Of a stretch of DNA of 64,000 bases, positions 23,020 to 35,199 are shown piece by piece. Position 1 is the first letter of the stretch. Every line of letters starts with the position of its first letter. The position numbers and the translations under genes were made by a program. This stretch comes from Selaginella tamariscina (taxonomy: Eukaryota > Streptophyta > Lycopodiopsida > Selaginellales > Selaginellaceae), in NCBI GenBank assembly GCA_003024785.1, contig PUQB01000005.1:453732-517731 (forward strand). The letters are read 5' to 3'. The notes under the pieces were generated by a model. That model worked only from the letters and a program-made list of their open reading frames with translations. It was not told where the DNA came from and did not search any database.

Positions 23020-23956
23020 TGTCATAGTTTTTACTATGACTCGACCCTTTACTTTGGGGTTTGACTGTTGTTACCTACCGAGTTGTGTGCGAACCCTAGT
23101 TGTAGTGAGAAACAGCCCGCTTAGTGCACTTGGTGTTTAGGGGTAGTCCGGCCGGCTGTCACTAGGTATTTGAGAAACTCTAGGCGAAGTAGTACTTACC
23201 TCTAGAAACTCTCCCCCAGTTTGACGTAGGTTTTCGTTAAATATAGCTTGTCAAAAAGGGTTAGGGACACCCTAGGGTTGCCCTAACCCCACGCCCTAAT
23301 ACCCCCCCCTAGGGGTTAGGTTTAGGGTTAGGTTAGGACAACCATTTTCTCTAAGGGCTGGCATTTGTGCCAGCCCACTTACTCATTTAGGTAAACAGGG
23401 GGGGGGGGTCCGTCACATAAATAAGGTAGAGTATATGTAGTGAGGCTTCCTGGGTTCAAAAGAGAGCTCGTTAACCTCCTACCGGTGCAAGCTAAGCTTG
23501 TGTCGTCAAGGTGCAACCCTCTGTTGTGCCGCCCAAACTTCCACACGACAGGGGTACAACCCACCCTAGGGTTAGACTATCCTTATCGTTGGCAGGATCT
23601 TGCCTTTGAGACAAGGGCACGTCACTTCCAAGGAGTTAGCCAGATTCCTTGGTCCGAAAACCTGCCGCAAGCTCAAAGGTATTGCCCGAGTTCACGTTCC
23701 GCAGAACTAGTGGTTGAGGCCTTGCTCCGGCCGCCTCAACCACGCCAAGCTAGGAACAACACCTATAACTCGGCAGTCCGTGCATCCTGATTCACAAGGT
23801 GAGTCTCGTTGTGGACTAGTCAGTTAGGGTTTAAGTTCCTAAGGGTTGGGTTCCTAATACGGGTTACTTTACCAGATTCCGTGGGGTTTCCAGAGAGGGG
23901 ATTCCAGGGTTGGCACCTGGCAAGCCGCCTTTGTGGCACCAGGTAAAACTTTGACA
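23020..23956 (+). repeat. 3' LTR of family C
   Basis: The 937-bp LTR is near-identical to the 5' LTR apart from an 18-bp shortage in the telomere-like segment and about 16 single-base indels. Its G run is 11 long. Confidence 0.92.
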
Positions 23957-23961
23957 CATAT

Positions 23962-24840
23962 CTTAATGGTATGTGACTCTTCTTAAAAGGCTATGTTTAA
24001 CTAAAACATTAATTATATCCATTTAATCACTTTCAACTTATATTTAATATTAATACCAATGGATGAGCTAGTGAACTACTTAGACACGTGCCTTATAAAG
24101 AAGAATTTAAAAAACTTTTACAAGCAATATTCACTATATAAATCATACATTTGCATTTTTTTCTCATGATTTTGAGTTTTATAAATTAAAAGAGAGCAAT
24201 CGGATGCTCTACAATGTTATTATTAAAGAACTTCACTTTTTAGATAAGCCTGTATGCACTCGTGGTCTTGTATTAATAAAGATGACAATTCTTAATTACA
24301 TTCGTGAGAGTATTAAGTGGTGGTAACAATATAAAAATATTAACCAAAATGATTTCATCAATCCAGGGGTAATAACTTAGGTAAAATAAAGAGATTTCTT
24401 TATATCATTAAGGAGAAATTAATTATAAATAAATTGACAAGTTGATAAGGAAACAATTTTATTTATAGTTATGTTTGATTATATTTGATAATATTTTTTA
24501 ATTATTGTAAACATTGAAGAATAATATAAATATTCTAAGATATTTTATGAATATCTTGAGAATAATATAGAATATATTAAATATTTTATTGTATAAATAT
24601 TCTCTATATGTATTTTAGGTTATAATGTTTATTAAGTATATATTGACATAAAGATTATATTTTTATTCATTTTTGTGTTGCATATTAATATTAAAAAGTA
24701 AAGATATATTTTATAGTAATGATAAAATTAATTTTATTAACACTAAGTAAGATTATTTAAGGATAAGTAATTAATAATTAAGACTTAAATATATAATTAC
24801 AACGTACGTAAAAGAATGAAATCTTTGATTGGGAAGACAC
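23962..24840. other. AT-rich segment at the left border of the gene island
   Basis: No gene is recognised. Short frames such as MDELVNYLDTCLIKKNLKNF (about 24060) suggest decayed coding sequence that continued from 16680 before the family C insertion. The end of the AT-rich sequence near 24840 is sharp. Confidence 0.4.
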
Positions 24841-25816
24841 AGTATAGCGCATCAATATCTGGCTCTATCCCATAGTCCCATTAATCAGCACATCAGCCGA
24901 AGTTCTATACCGATGCAGCCACCACCGCATTACGAAAAGTTCTGAACATTGACATTGCGTGAGGAAAATTAGCATAGTATGTAGGACACGTTTACGCTCG
25001 CTCGTTTCAGCAAGCACACATGTGTATAAGGCCACATTTGCATCCATACGTATAAGAATCATGTCGTTGCTACGAAGAATACCAACAAATGCAAAGAGCT
25101 CGTGTGTCCCCCGTCACACGCACGCAGGCACGCAGGCACGCAGACGGGGGAGAGAGAGAGATCTTGCATAAATTAAGAATCAATTTAGATATACGTTTAA
25201 TAATCTGGTTAGATTTCTACTGTGGTACAGGCAGATCGACATAGACAATGAGACGTGCAACCAATGCATGCATGATGGTGAAGCTCTGGATTGACGCGAC
25301 TATGAGAAACCACAAAAGAAAACAAGCCGAAAAGCTTTTCTGTAGAGTTTAAGTTACTAGTTAATATTTCTGCTGTTGAGGAAATAGGAAGGCCATGATT
25401 TTGTACCCATTGTTGTCTGGAAAACGAAAGGTACGAGAGCAATGGATCAAGCTAATCTATGGGTTGATGTTTTTATAGGTCGCACGTATGGAAGGTTATC
25501 GACGTCACGATTGGGACAGCGTTTTTCTTGTCTTTTGGCTGTTAATCGGTAATAAATGTAAACAAATTATGTTTTCTTGTTTATGAGAGAGATTTAAACC
25601 TTAAATCTCTTGAACTGCGTGCGTGTGTATTGAACTGGACGACCGTAATCATCCTTGGTTTTCATTAATCGGCTAAGAATCAACTTGACTCAGTCAGGTG
25701 AGTCTATAACAGAGTACAGTGTACACTAGTTACAACAACGTAAGTCGTGCTGTTGTTTTTTGTTTTCCCACCGATACATTTCTATATCATTTTAATACTT
25801 GTTGGGCAGGATTATA
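24841..25816. other. Region downstream of the SBP gene
   Basis: I see no gene. It holds an (ACGCAGGC)n-like short repeat at about 25120-25145, an (AG)n run near 25150, and presumably the 3' UTR of the SBP gene. Confidence 0.4.
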
Positions 25817-27575
25817 CTACCCAATGCTGCTGCTGGAGTCGTAGAACGAGGAGCCAAAGGATGACCTTTGTATTTCCGAGTGCTGTCCAAGAGGCTTGAC
25901 ATCATCGACAGAAGAGGTGAGCTGCTGCTGCTGAGCCGGATTCTCTATAAGTGCAAGCATCTGGTGACCATCAATTGTGGAGTCTTGAACATTCTGCAAA
26001 CCAAGCCTCCCTAGCTGCTCTCTGGTGGTTGCAGCTTGACCAGGTAACTGGAGCAAATACTGTGGGACAGAATCGCTTCCCACTTGCATGTGCTGATTTT
26101 CCCTGCTAGGCGGAAAAGCCTGCAAGGCTCTGGCTTGCACAAGTGTCGACCTGGAACATGAACCAGAAGCCAACCACGGGACAGAGTGTTTCTATCGAGC
26201 TGTAGTTGTGAACGGACGAAGAATTGTGATGCTGCTGCTGTGTTTGGGCACTAACTCCTGCTGACGACAGGGAGAGACTCGGACCTGGTAAATATTGCTG
26301 GTACATAGATTCTTGTGTTCCTGAAGAATGTCTGGTACTATGTGTAGAAGATGGTGTCCGTTGAAACCACAGACAACACAAGAGCCTGTACTTCTGAGCT
26401 TGGTATTGCTTGAGCTCGTATTAAAGGCGATTGTAATCTGGTTGCTCCAGAACTAACACTGTCTCTGTCCGTTATAGACACTGTTGGAGAGCCACCGCCC
26501 TTTTGCATGTGGAGGAGCATTGGCTTGTGATCGCCTTCAACTGGAGAGACCACGTATAAGTAACTGTATTGGTGATGGTTGTTATTAATCTCACCTGCTC
26601 GGATGTTTGTAGATTGATCCTCGGTTTTAAATGGCTCCGAGATGGTGGCTACTGCACTGTGCTGAGGCTTTCTTCTCCGCCTGTTGTGATCGGCAAGCCG
26701 CTTTCTACAGCTTCTTTTAGTGTCATCGAACTCCGACAACTGATGAAACCTGGAAGTACGTACAAGGCTTCACCCTGTATGCATGCAGATAGGTAGGGAG
26801 CTATATAGTACACATACCTGCTACATTGCTGACAGAAACGTTGAGTCTGCCCATTAGCAATCACGTTGGGTGCCTTGGAATGGATATCGCAGACTTTGTG
26901 CCTGCGATGATAATGCTTTGCTTTGCTTAGATCTGCCGTGCATCCTTGTACTTGGCACATGGGTGCATGAGTCCCTAGTGCATTCATCCGAGTCCTTTTT
27001 CCAAGCCTTGCTGAATCTTCAGCTGAGAAGTAAGTACGTCCTCCGAGATTAAGTCCTATTCTGGCATGTGGCTCTAGAGAGTACATGTCTTCTCTCTTCA
27101 CAAACTCGAGCACGTTCTTGTGCTGTTCCGTATCCAGCATATGCATTCCTAGAAATCGTCTTCGTTGGTCGTAAGACCTTAGCTCGGCATTGAGGTCTGA
27201 TGGTGTGGTGTGTCCATAAACATAACCGGGATGAGAAAGCTCCTGCTTGATATCCCTCGATACCACCGTAGCTTCTGACGTTGAAGCTATTATGTTGCTG
27301 TGAGAAGCTTGAGGGACAGCAGATGTGGAGTAATTCGCAACATATGGTCTGCTGTTACTGCAAAGTGTGGCTGTTGGGAGTGGCAGGAGTTGAGGCTTGC
27401 GCTCGGAGGCCTCCGTAGCTGGATGGTTCTGGACAAGTAGCATCTGGTTTTCCCAGTCCCACTCTTGACGAGCAGTTCCTGCTGGATACTGGCTATTGCT
27501 GTTGGCTGTGTGATCCCAGTTATCCGTTATCCAACTGGGATCCTGCTGCCCGGAAGGATTTGGAGACGGATTCAT
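25817..27575 (-). CDS. SBP-box (SPL) transcription factor
   Basis: This encodes a plant-specific zinc-finger transcription factor that binds GTAC cores. Exon 1 (27575-26818) starts [13 protein letters not shown] and holds the pre-domain motif [15 protein letters not shown] and most of the SBP domain: [38 protein letters not shown] 68-bp intron (26817-26750, GT..AG) interrupts the second zinc finger at the conserved place. Exon 2 resumes with [14 protein letters not shown] and the basic [15 protein letters not shown]. After about 26340 coding-like sequence continues in two other frames ([18 protein letters not shown], then [15 protein letters not shown]) to a stop at 25817. This needs either further short introns or single-base indels. 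A miR156-like site lies in this last part. The SBP call is certain; the 3' gene model is not. Confidence 0.9.
25905..25924 (-). promoter_or_regulatory. miR156-like recognition site in the SBP gene (one-base bulge)
   Basis: The + strand reads CGACAGAAGAGGTGAGC. This equals miR156 positions 2-11 (GACAGAAGAG) and 13-18 (GUGAGC) with position 12 absent. The mRNA therefore has a near-complete miR156 site with one bulged base, in frame as QLTSSV rather than the usual ALSLLS. Confidence 0.6.
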
Positions 27576-30014
27576 CCCATCAGCGATGACTGCGAGAGGA
27601 CTTGGGAGTAAAAAAAAGCTTATACTTACTTTGAAATGCAGTCTTCAAGGCCTGAGAGTTATCGTGATCGTTGACCACTGATACGACTTGTCAGTGGCAT
27701 CATCTGAGGTATGATGATCGAACTTACTCTAAAATGCAGGTGAAGAGAAACACTTTGCAGCTTACCGGACGAGCTCTCGTTCATCTCCTGGTTACTAGCA
27801 GGCCTGCGCTTGGATATCTGATGGAACGTGACGAAGACGAGAAGGACTTACTGGATGAGATGGCATTAGATATGGAGCCCAAGAAGGAATGGTACATGGG
27901 ATAGTACTTTGTTAGCCATCAAGTTTCTGCTACAGGCAGTAAGTCTCTTTGCCAGGCATCACCTCCACCAAGCGCAGCCTGCAGCGTCATTTTATTTCAG
28001 TAGAGCAGCTGCAGAATAGGGAAGTAGAATAGTAAAGAAGATGTTCAATCCAGGGAAGAGACTGACCGAAATGGCTCAGCTCCACCGTGGAGCTACAGCT
28101 CGCTCCAAGGGCGTTGGAACATCCCTCTGAGAGAGACAAGGCGACCAAGAGACAGGAGAAGCCATAGCCAGCATGTTTGCTGAGCAAGAGGGAGGGAGAC
28201 AAGAAAAACACCACCCAGACGAGCAAGCGGCGCCGCTACATTTCGCTTTTTTGTCGGGAAGGGCCCGCCAGCGGCGCCGCCTGTTTGCATGTGTGCATGG
28301 CAGGGGTAGTAAATGCACCAGTACGGAGGTGAAAAGACGGCTGTACGACTACGGGCAGGGATGTTATTTGGGGCACGCAAGTGACGTAAGCCGGGTCTGG
28401 GAATGTTTTTAAACTCGTATCGTCTGTGTCTGTTTTTCTTTATATTTCTTAATTTACGATGCTGTGTTTTTGTGATTGGTGGTGCGCTTGTTTAAATGGT
28501 CGGAAAGGACCTCACCTTCACCGTCGCCTTCTCCTCATCAGATACGTAATCATCGTACTGTATAGATTTCCACATGGTCTTTTGCCTTTTACATTACGCA
28601 ATGATCTTTGAGATGTCCGTTGGTCAACGATATTGTCCACGTATTTAAACCATAAAACTTGCAAATTTTATTTTCTACAGGCTGTGGTCCTGCTATTATG
28701 GGACGTATACGCAACATTCTATTATTTCTACCAAGTAGTCTACATCTGGGTTTTGAATGTGGGCCGTTGATTGCGCACTCAAGGTGAGATGCAAAGGTTG
28801 AATGGCGGGAAAGTGATAGTTGGCTCCAAACGGGAAAGTCCCACGCAGCAATTACAGGAAAGTGATGGGCGGTCCACGTCAGCCCTACTTTCCCAGCAGG
28901 GGAAGTGTCAGTCGGGTACGTATTCACGGCCTTGGTGGAACCAAAAACAGTCCTTTTCACGTGGCCACCACCGTTTGGGTGGTGGAATATTCCGGTAACC
29001 CCATAAGCGATCTTCCTGTACGTCCGTTAAGTTTATCACCCTGGTGCATTTGATAGGAACCTGATGACGAGCATCGACTTGTACACGAGGGTCGGTTTGC
29101 CTGTCGCTTCTTCTAGCTATGCTATCTCATTTTGGGATCGCCAAGGATCTCGACGTGGACATGTTCCAATAGGAGGAGGTTAAGTAAGGCAAACTGTTTT
29201 TTCTGTCAAGGCCCACTTCTGCCAGTGTGCTTGTAGCTCTCTAGAGAGAAAAGGTGGGTGTGTACATTGCAAGCATCGTAGGAGACAGGGTGGTGATTGC
29301 GATCATCCGCATATGAAAATGCTTGGGCAGAGGACAAAAGTTTAAAGAAGCTCCGAATCATGGACAATATTTGTCGTCCATACCATACCATACATAGTAC
29401 AAGACTGTTCTTTACGCCATGCATTATTGATATCCCAATAAGCACTACCTGCTTGCATTCCACTATCTCTAGCTTGAAAAGAAATACGTCTAACTTCACA
29501 TACGGTACTCGTGTGCGTGTATGTTCATGTATATTCACCCATCCATGCATACAAGTACGCCAAGTGTCTGCACTTTTCACGCTGGGTTGGGTATATGCTT
29601 TTACGCCCACAGCTAATGCACACTGTTGACCAATCTCCTTGGATATCAAGCATTGAAAGATTTGACCTCAGTGGACGGCTGATATACCGCCACGACAAGG
29701 CCGTTAAATCCGGATATCCGACGGCCCAATAGCCACTCAACTGTAGCCGTCACTTGTTGTTGGGACGATCGACGGCAGAGATGCGCTACTCGTGGAAATG
29801 AGCAAACAGGAGCAAGGGTTTTCGCAGCAATCGGTCTCGGCCAAAGGATGATCGCGTGGCAGAAGCTGGAAATTCGTCATCTCCTGAGCTTTGTCGGGTA
29901 TGATTCTCTAGTTCCTAGAATGTACGAGTTGTTCTCAATCTGCTTCATGCAGATTGAACTGGATGAACTGTTGCTCAATTGCGGTGCGCACGTCTTGATT
30001 TAGACTGCTTTTCA
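27576..30014. other. Intergenic region between the divergent SBP and CASP-like genes
   Basis: This should contain the SBP promoter and 5' UTR (27.6-28.4 kb) and the CASP-like promoter. Donor-like AGTAAGTA at about 27630 with CTCTCGCAG at 27590 would give a 40-bp 5' UTR intron, which is doubtful. Frames here (for example 28173-28412) overlap on both strands and have no recognisable domain. Confidence 0.4.
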
Positions 30015-30924
30015 ATGGACGCTAGCCACCCTGCGGTGTACCCAGTTGGTGTGCCCCCAACAGCGATCGATCCGCCTCCGAGAGTTCGCATGAAAGACTA
30101 TGAGGGGATGCCGAGTACCTTAGGTGGTCTTGCCCTTCGCGTTGGTCAATTTGTATTCGCTGCTGCTGGTTTGAGCATCATGATCTCCATCCCAGACTTC
30201 TCATCTGTCACGGCTTTTTGGTAAACACACATTAACATTTGTTAAGCAGTTATTTTGTTGTTTTTGTGCTGTTTGCTCGTTCATTTTAGATTCACTGAAG
30301 CTTTCTTCACTCCTTAGCCATTATTTTAGTTTTCTTTTTTTCCGAGTGTTGATTATTGATTACAAGTTGCACAAGCACGCGCTTGGGCAAACACGCACGC
30401 ACAATAACGCTACTGACTTTGATTCAACAGCTAATCAGTTTTACACTACTATGTTTTCCAGTTACTTCTTGGCAGCTATGGCATTGCAAATGCTGTGGAG
30501 CATGACACTGGCAATGGTGGACGGATACGCCTTACTTCTGAGGAGAACTCTTCACCACCCGTTGTTATTGAGCCTCTTTGTTATCGGAGACTGGGTACGT
30601 GAACTTTAGCACTTAAATAATTCACTCTTGCTTGTACCTGTTTGTTTACTTCATTTCTATTGGTTGTGGCATATCAATCAGCAAGCATTAATGTGTGTTT
30701 ATGTGATGCTATGATGATGTTTTGTTGGGCAGGTAACATCGACGTTGAGCCTGGCAGCGGCATGCTCATCGGCAGGGATAACGGTGTTAATAGACAACGA
30801 CTTGCAGCAGTGTAAGAACAATCACTGTGGTCGATACGAAGCCGCAGTAGCCATGGCCTTCATCACCTGGTTCCTTGCTTGCCTCTCTTTCCTCCTCTCC
30901 TTTTGGTTGCTCGCTACCAGGTAG
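30015..30924 (+). CDS. CASP-like membrane protein, subfamily 5 type
   Basis: Four-helix membrane protein of the Casparian strip membrane domain-like family (UPF0497). Exon 1 (30015-30220) encodes [31 protein letters not shown] and the first helix. Exon 2 (30462-30594) holds the second helix with [16 protein letters not shown], and exon 3 (30733-30924) holds [23 protein letters not shown] and the last helix, ending at TAG. Joins are GT..AG and in phase, giving 176 residues, a usual length. The start was chosen because HPAVYPV is the conserved N-terminus of this subfamily; an upstream in-frame ATG at 29979 is less likely. The protein should sit in the plasma membrane and form membrane scaffolds; its precise role is unknown. 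Confidence 0.9.
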
Positions 30925-31581
30925 ACCAAGAGAACCTTAGTTTTGCATTTTTAGATACCCCACCAAGCAATGTAAACACACTGTTTTTGTAATATAAACA
31001 AATTTCTTATTATCTATATCATATCTCTCTCGGCGTTTGTGTGCGTGCGTGCGTGCTGGTAATTAATTATATTTAAGATGACTTCATTATATGGAGTTAT
31101 TTACCTTTAAATAAATATTACGTATAGACATGTTTGATACATTGATTTGCCCATGTTTGTTTGATATATACCAAGACTCGAGAGAAAGCTGAAAGCCAAC
31201 GGAGCCTCGTTACTTGTTCTTCTAGCTCATGAATACGACGGTTGGCTGTCGTATGTTGTGGCAATCTTTTTGGCGTCTCAAACTAGACTGATGCACTAAG
31301 CGCAAACGAGACTATGATGAAAATGAAGCTATGCTATGTGGGACGTTGCTTGGCTTGTAACAACATTTAAACTTTCTTGCGTCAGGCACCGGTTTCAAAA
31401 CCTTCTGCATGGGCTCCTGTGTCTACTACACTAATAATATTTTTTACTTAAATTGCAAACGTTATAGAAAAAGTTACATAGTCTTAGAGAAAATAGTCAT
31501 TGTTACCCTTTTCCCCCGTTTTTTTTTTTCCCCCCCTTTTTTTTTTGTAAGAAATAGTAGATATGGTTGTTAGAATGCAGC
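30925..31581. other. Convergent intergenic region
   Basis: Contains the 3' ends of the CASP-like (+) and HD-ZIP III (-) genes. It has an AT-rich 3' UTR with AATATAAAC near 30990 and a polypyrimidine run T11/C7/T11 at about 31518-31547. No gene is seen. Confidence 0.5.
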
Positions 31582-34500
31582 TCACCCCAGGAATGACCAA
31601 TTCATGAACATATATGCAACACACTGTGGATTGCCTTCCTCGTCCATCACCTTCCATGCAACTGCTCGATCGTAAGCTGCGGGCCTCCCTTTACTTGACA
31701 CTTTAATCCCAGCAGACAAAAATGCATGTCCCTGGTTTAAACAGAACAAACACATGAGCAAAGACGTTCCAAGGCGCACGAAAGTCCAATACTGTGTAGC
31801 CTACAAGTGTGTAATGAACAATCCACACGCATTCGAACAAGCATGCATCATGTACATACGTTCTATATTTATACACAGCCATAAATATACATGTAGGTAT
31901 ACCTGCTGGATGACTTGTGCAAAATCTGCTGCACTCGTTTTCCTCGCATTGTCGTCTAACGTCTTGTCCCAGGGAATGCTGTGCAGCTCAGACCAAGTTG
32001 TTTCTAGCATTTCCAGACCCGCCCTGTTTGCGAATATTAACTCTGGGATTGCCTGGAATTTGTAAGACGTCAAGCAGGTTGGTTTGACAAAGACGGTTTT
32101 TATATCTACCTTCCATGTGCAGCAGAGAATGGCATCTTTGTGGTGCCAGAAGGCGTCAGTGCTCCCTGGATCCGATTCTGTAAGCTCGACAGCAAAGTTG
32201 GCCCTGAAGCGTCCATAAAATATTTATTTATAAAACTTGTTATCTATGTGATGAATGTACCTGTAACTGCGGAGGATTTGATGGGCGAGAATCAATGCTT
32301 CGACATTTCTTGGACCCAAGCGAGGCCCGAGTCTGAGGGAAGCCAGAGCAACAGCGACGCTTTGGACGGATGCCATCACATGTCTAACATACTGGCGTGC
32401 GCTGTTGGCCACCTCGTCACGGTTGTGAGCCTCGAATGGCGACTGAAATGCCATTGTCAATACGGACCTCGAGTGGCATCCCGTGTCGTCAGCAAACTTG
32501 CCATTGTCTGCCCCTCCCTCCAGGCTCGATGCCAAGTCCAAAGTACGACTATCCTGCGTTGTCATGCAATACAACGACACCATCTCATTTCGCACATACA
32601 AATATCTCAAAAAACTCGTACATTTGTACTTACCAGACCGCTATCCAGCGGGATTACACGGAATCCTGAGGGTAGAAGGGGAACATCTTCCGAGACAGCA
32701 GCATCAACAGGTGCAAAGACGAGTTGAGCGCAAGCTCCAATCGCATTATCATCATGACCGCTGCATAACTGTAAGAAAAAGACAAAGTGTTAGTGATCGT
32801 GTAGAGGCTGGCAAGGATGGACATTTTCCCACCTGCAATAACACTGATTCTCTGGCCAGAACGACCCCGTTCTCCCCAGTGGCGTGCCCCTCTAGCTTCA
32901 CCACTTCAAGAAACTGTAGAAACATGGCAACTATAACATGTGTCTATGTACGAAACGTGTATGCAAATACCTCTTCTTCTTCCGCAGAGTGAACCAAGGG
33001 AACAGGGAACTGTCCAACTACGTTTCCTCTTGGGATGCCATATACACCACCTCTTAAGTCACCTGGGACACTGCAATCTGCCCACTCTGACCGGTGCTCG
33101 CGCAAGAATCGTATCAATGTAGCCGGGGGCACGTTCTGCATCAAAGAAGACATTATATTGTATATGTCTTAAGAGTCCAAGTTGTTCCAAACCTGCAGTA
33201 GCATCGAAGCTTTTGCACATAAAACACCGCCTCCAATGGCATACAGTCGATCAGAAGGCATGAACTGGCCTCCAATGCTGCTGGCAGTTGGAGCAACATT
33301 TATTGCAACAGTAACATCGTCCATCCCGTCTGTGATAATCCATCCGTCGTCAGCAAAACTGTTGATAGCTTCGTTGAACCCCCTGTAGAAGAAAAGGTTA
33401 GTGTCACAAGTAGTTAGGTGTGTATCGACCTCATACCTTGCCATCCTTCGGCTAACTCCCCTCCATGCAGCACTTTGCTGCGGCCCTCGGAGTGCATTCT
33501 CGTTAGAAGACTCGTGAACTAAACGCCTCAAATACTTCAGGGCCTAAGAGAAACAAAGTGATTTACAGCGCGAAAGTGGTCAGCCAGGTCAGTTCGACTT
33601 ACCCCTAAGGTCACCTTCTGTGCCAACACGGATGAAGATTCGTAAAGCGGACGAAGAACCTCGTGAACCTTCCATGACTGAATGAGAAATGGAAGATTTA
33701 ACAAGGAAAATGCAGACTATTTGAAGGGGACTTACCACAAGATCCACGTGATCCACAATATGTACGCTGCAGACACCACCTTCAAATGGTCGAATCAGGT
33801 ATCCACTAGCAAGCATTTCCGCTCTGACAAAGTCATTTCCAGACTTAGTGGATGGAGGACCAGGTATCCCGCTCAACGACTTCTCACACACCTTCAATAT
33901 ACAATACGACGATACGCGTATCACAGAATTGTTAAATGAATGAAGAACATTGGCTCACCACTAAATCTCCATCTTCTAAATAAGTTGTATAACGCAGAGT
34001 CCAAAAGTCCCTGGCTGCAGCAAGAGTTGTGGGGGCGTACATCTGAAGAGCAACGTGAGAATGCGAGAGGGAGAGGTAGCAGAAATAAATCACCTGAGTG
34101 TATACCAGCTCCACATTTCCCCATTGTGTGTAAAGGCACGCAGGACTTCAAGGCGTCTACAATCTCGTAGCCATGAGGGTCGGTCCTTCAAGATTTCAGC
34201 AACCTACACACAACAATGAGACAACAGATGTGACAACCTATCATACGGCAACAAGATAGAGCATTGCACCTTGACAGGTTCTAAACCGACTAGACCCCAT
34301 GCTCGAGCAGCCACACCAGTACTACCATCGTGCGAGATGGCAGTACCAACGGAATCCGGACCAGGCTGCAACAAGGAAAAAGTCGTCAACTATTATTCAT
34401 TACATTGTAGAGAATAGCCACCTTCATCCCAGGCAACTGGATCCAATCCACCGCCGTCCCTCTTGCCTTTGCCAGAAACTCCGTCAATGTGTCTTCAGCA

Positions 34501-35199
34501 AAAGTCAAAAGTCTGCACAAGAGCATTAGCAGAAATGCACGTCTGGAGCAGATTGACAAGTACCCGGCAGCGCTTGAATCTCGCGCAATCTGGGCCGCTG
34601 TAGCAGTAACATGCTGAGGCATCCCACCCGTGACTTCCGAGTCTGGGCTTCTATCAGCTGCAGCTGCCAGTGCTGCCTGTAAAAAAGAGAGAAATATAAA
34701 AATGCATTTTGTATTGCAATGTACTACTACTCACTTGTGCATCACTATGATATCTGTGGGAGGATTTGTGATCCCTTTCAGCAGAGCCCGCATGCTGCTG
34801 CAGCTGCTGGCGCAAGTACTGATTCTCAATGGCCAACTGTGAGCTGTGCTTTGTGAGCCGTTCATTCTCCTCCATTATAATCTTGTTCATGGCCGTCAGC
34901 GACGCATTCACGCTCTGCAGCCGCGACGTTTCTTTTCGCTGCTTCTCGCGGCATCTGCAAATGCAAGCTCAACAACCAAATGCGAACAATGCACAAACTT
35001 ACCGTCGGTTTTGAAACCAGACTTTGATCTGGCGAGGCTCGATATTGGCAAGAATAGGATACTCCCGCAGCAGCTGCTGGCGGCGAATGGAGCTGGGCTT
35101 GGGACATTCGTTGTAGACTCGCTCAAGGGCCTCCACCTGCTCCGGAGTGTAGCGTATGTACTTGCCTGCATCCATCATGTGCTTGTTGGAGTCCTTCAT
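31582..35199 (-). CDS. Class III HD-ZIP transcription factor
   Basis: Homologue of the REVOLUTA/PHABULOSA/ATHB8/ATHB15 group, regulators of vascular, meristem and organ polarity. Eighteen exons, all GT..AG, give about 835 residues. In order: homeodomain (exon 1, with RYTPEQVEALERVYNECP and IKVWFQNRR), leucine zipper (exon 2, with MNKIIMEENERLTK), START domain (exons 3-11, with DWIQLPGMK/PGPDSVG), and C-terminal MEKHLA/PAS-like domain (exons 16-18, ending YMFMNWSFLG). Introns are 48-80 bp apart from the last (171 bp). Exons, right to left: 35199-35003, 34954-34735, 34676-34564, 34512-34422, 34365-34270, 34203-34094, 34042-33959, 33891-33736, 33677-33603, 33543-33437, 33382-33193, 33135-32971, 32913-32833, 32768-32634, 32553-32261, 32203-32110, 32052-31903, 31731-31582. 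Exon 6 is one base short in a run of four C (34119-34122, + strand); every other join keeps frame. That single shift is probably a consensus error. Confidence 0.95.
34354..34431 (-). promoter_or_regulatory. miR165/166 target site, split by intron 4
   Basis: Exon 4 ends CTGGGATGAAG and exon 5 starts CCTGGTCCGGA. Once spliced they form the conserved miR166 site that encodes PGMKPGPD in the START domain. Intron 4 (34366-34421, 56 bp) separates the halves, as in other land-plant HD-ZIP III genes, so only spliced RNA is a target. Confidence 0.92.

Larger units (their letters stand above)
16686..23956 (+). mobile_element. Complete chromovirus-type Ty3/gypsy element, family C
   Basis: The element has LTRs of 971 and 937 bp with TGTCA...TGACA ends and a perfect 5-bp target duplication CATAT (16681-16685, 23957-23961). 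A tRNA-iMet-like primer site follows the 5' LTR and a polypurine tract precedes the 3' LTR. The order is gag with zinc knuckle, protease, RT, RNase H, integrase and chromodomain on the + strand. All pol domains are recognisable but frames shift repeatedly, mostly by one base. The two LTRs differ mainly by single-base indels in short homopolymers. Confidence 0.92.

Noticed and set aside
27590-27629. 40-bp 5' UTR intron of the SBP gene
   Set aside because: The splice sites look good, but the length is below the shortest intron seen in this window.
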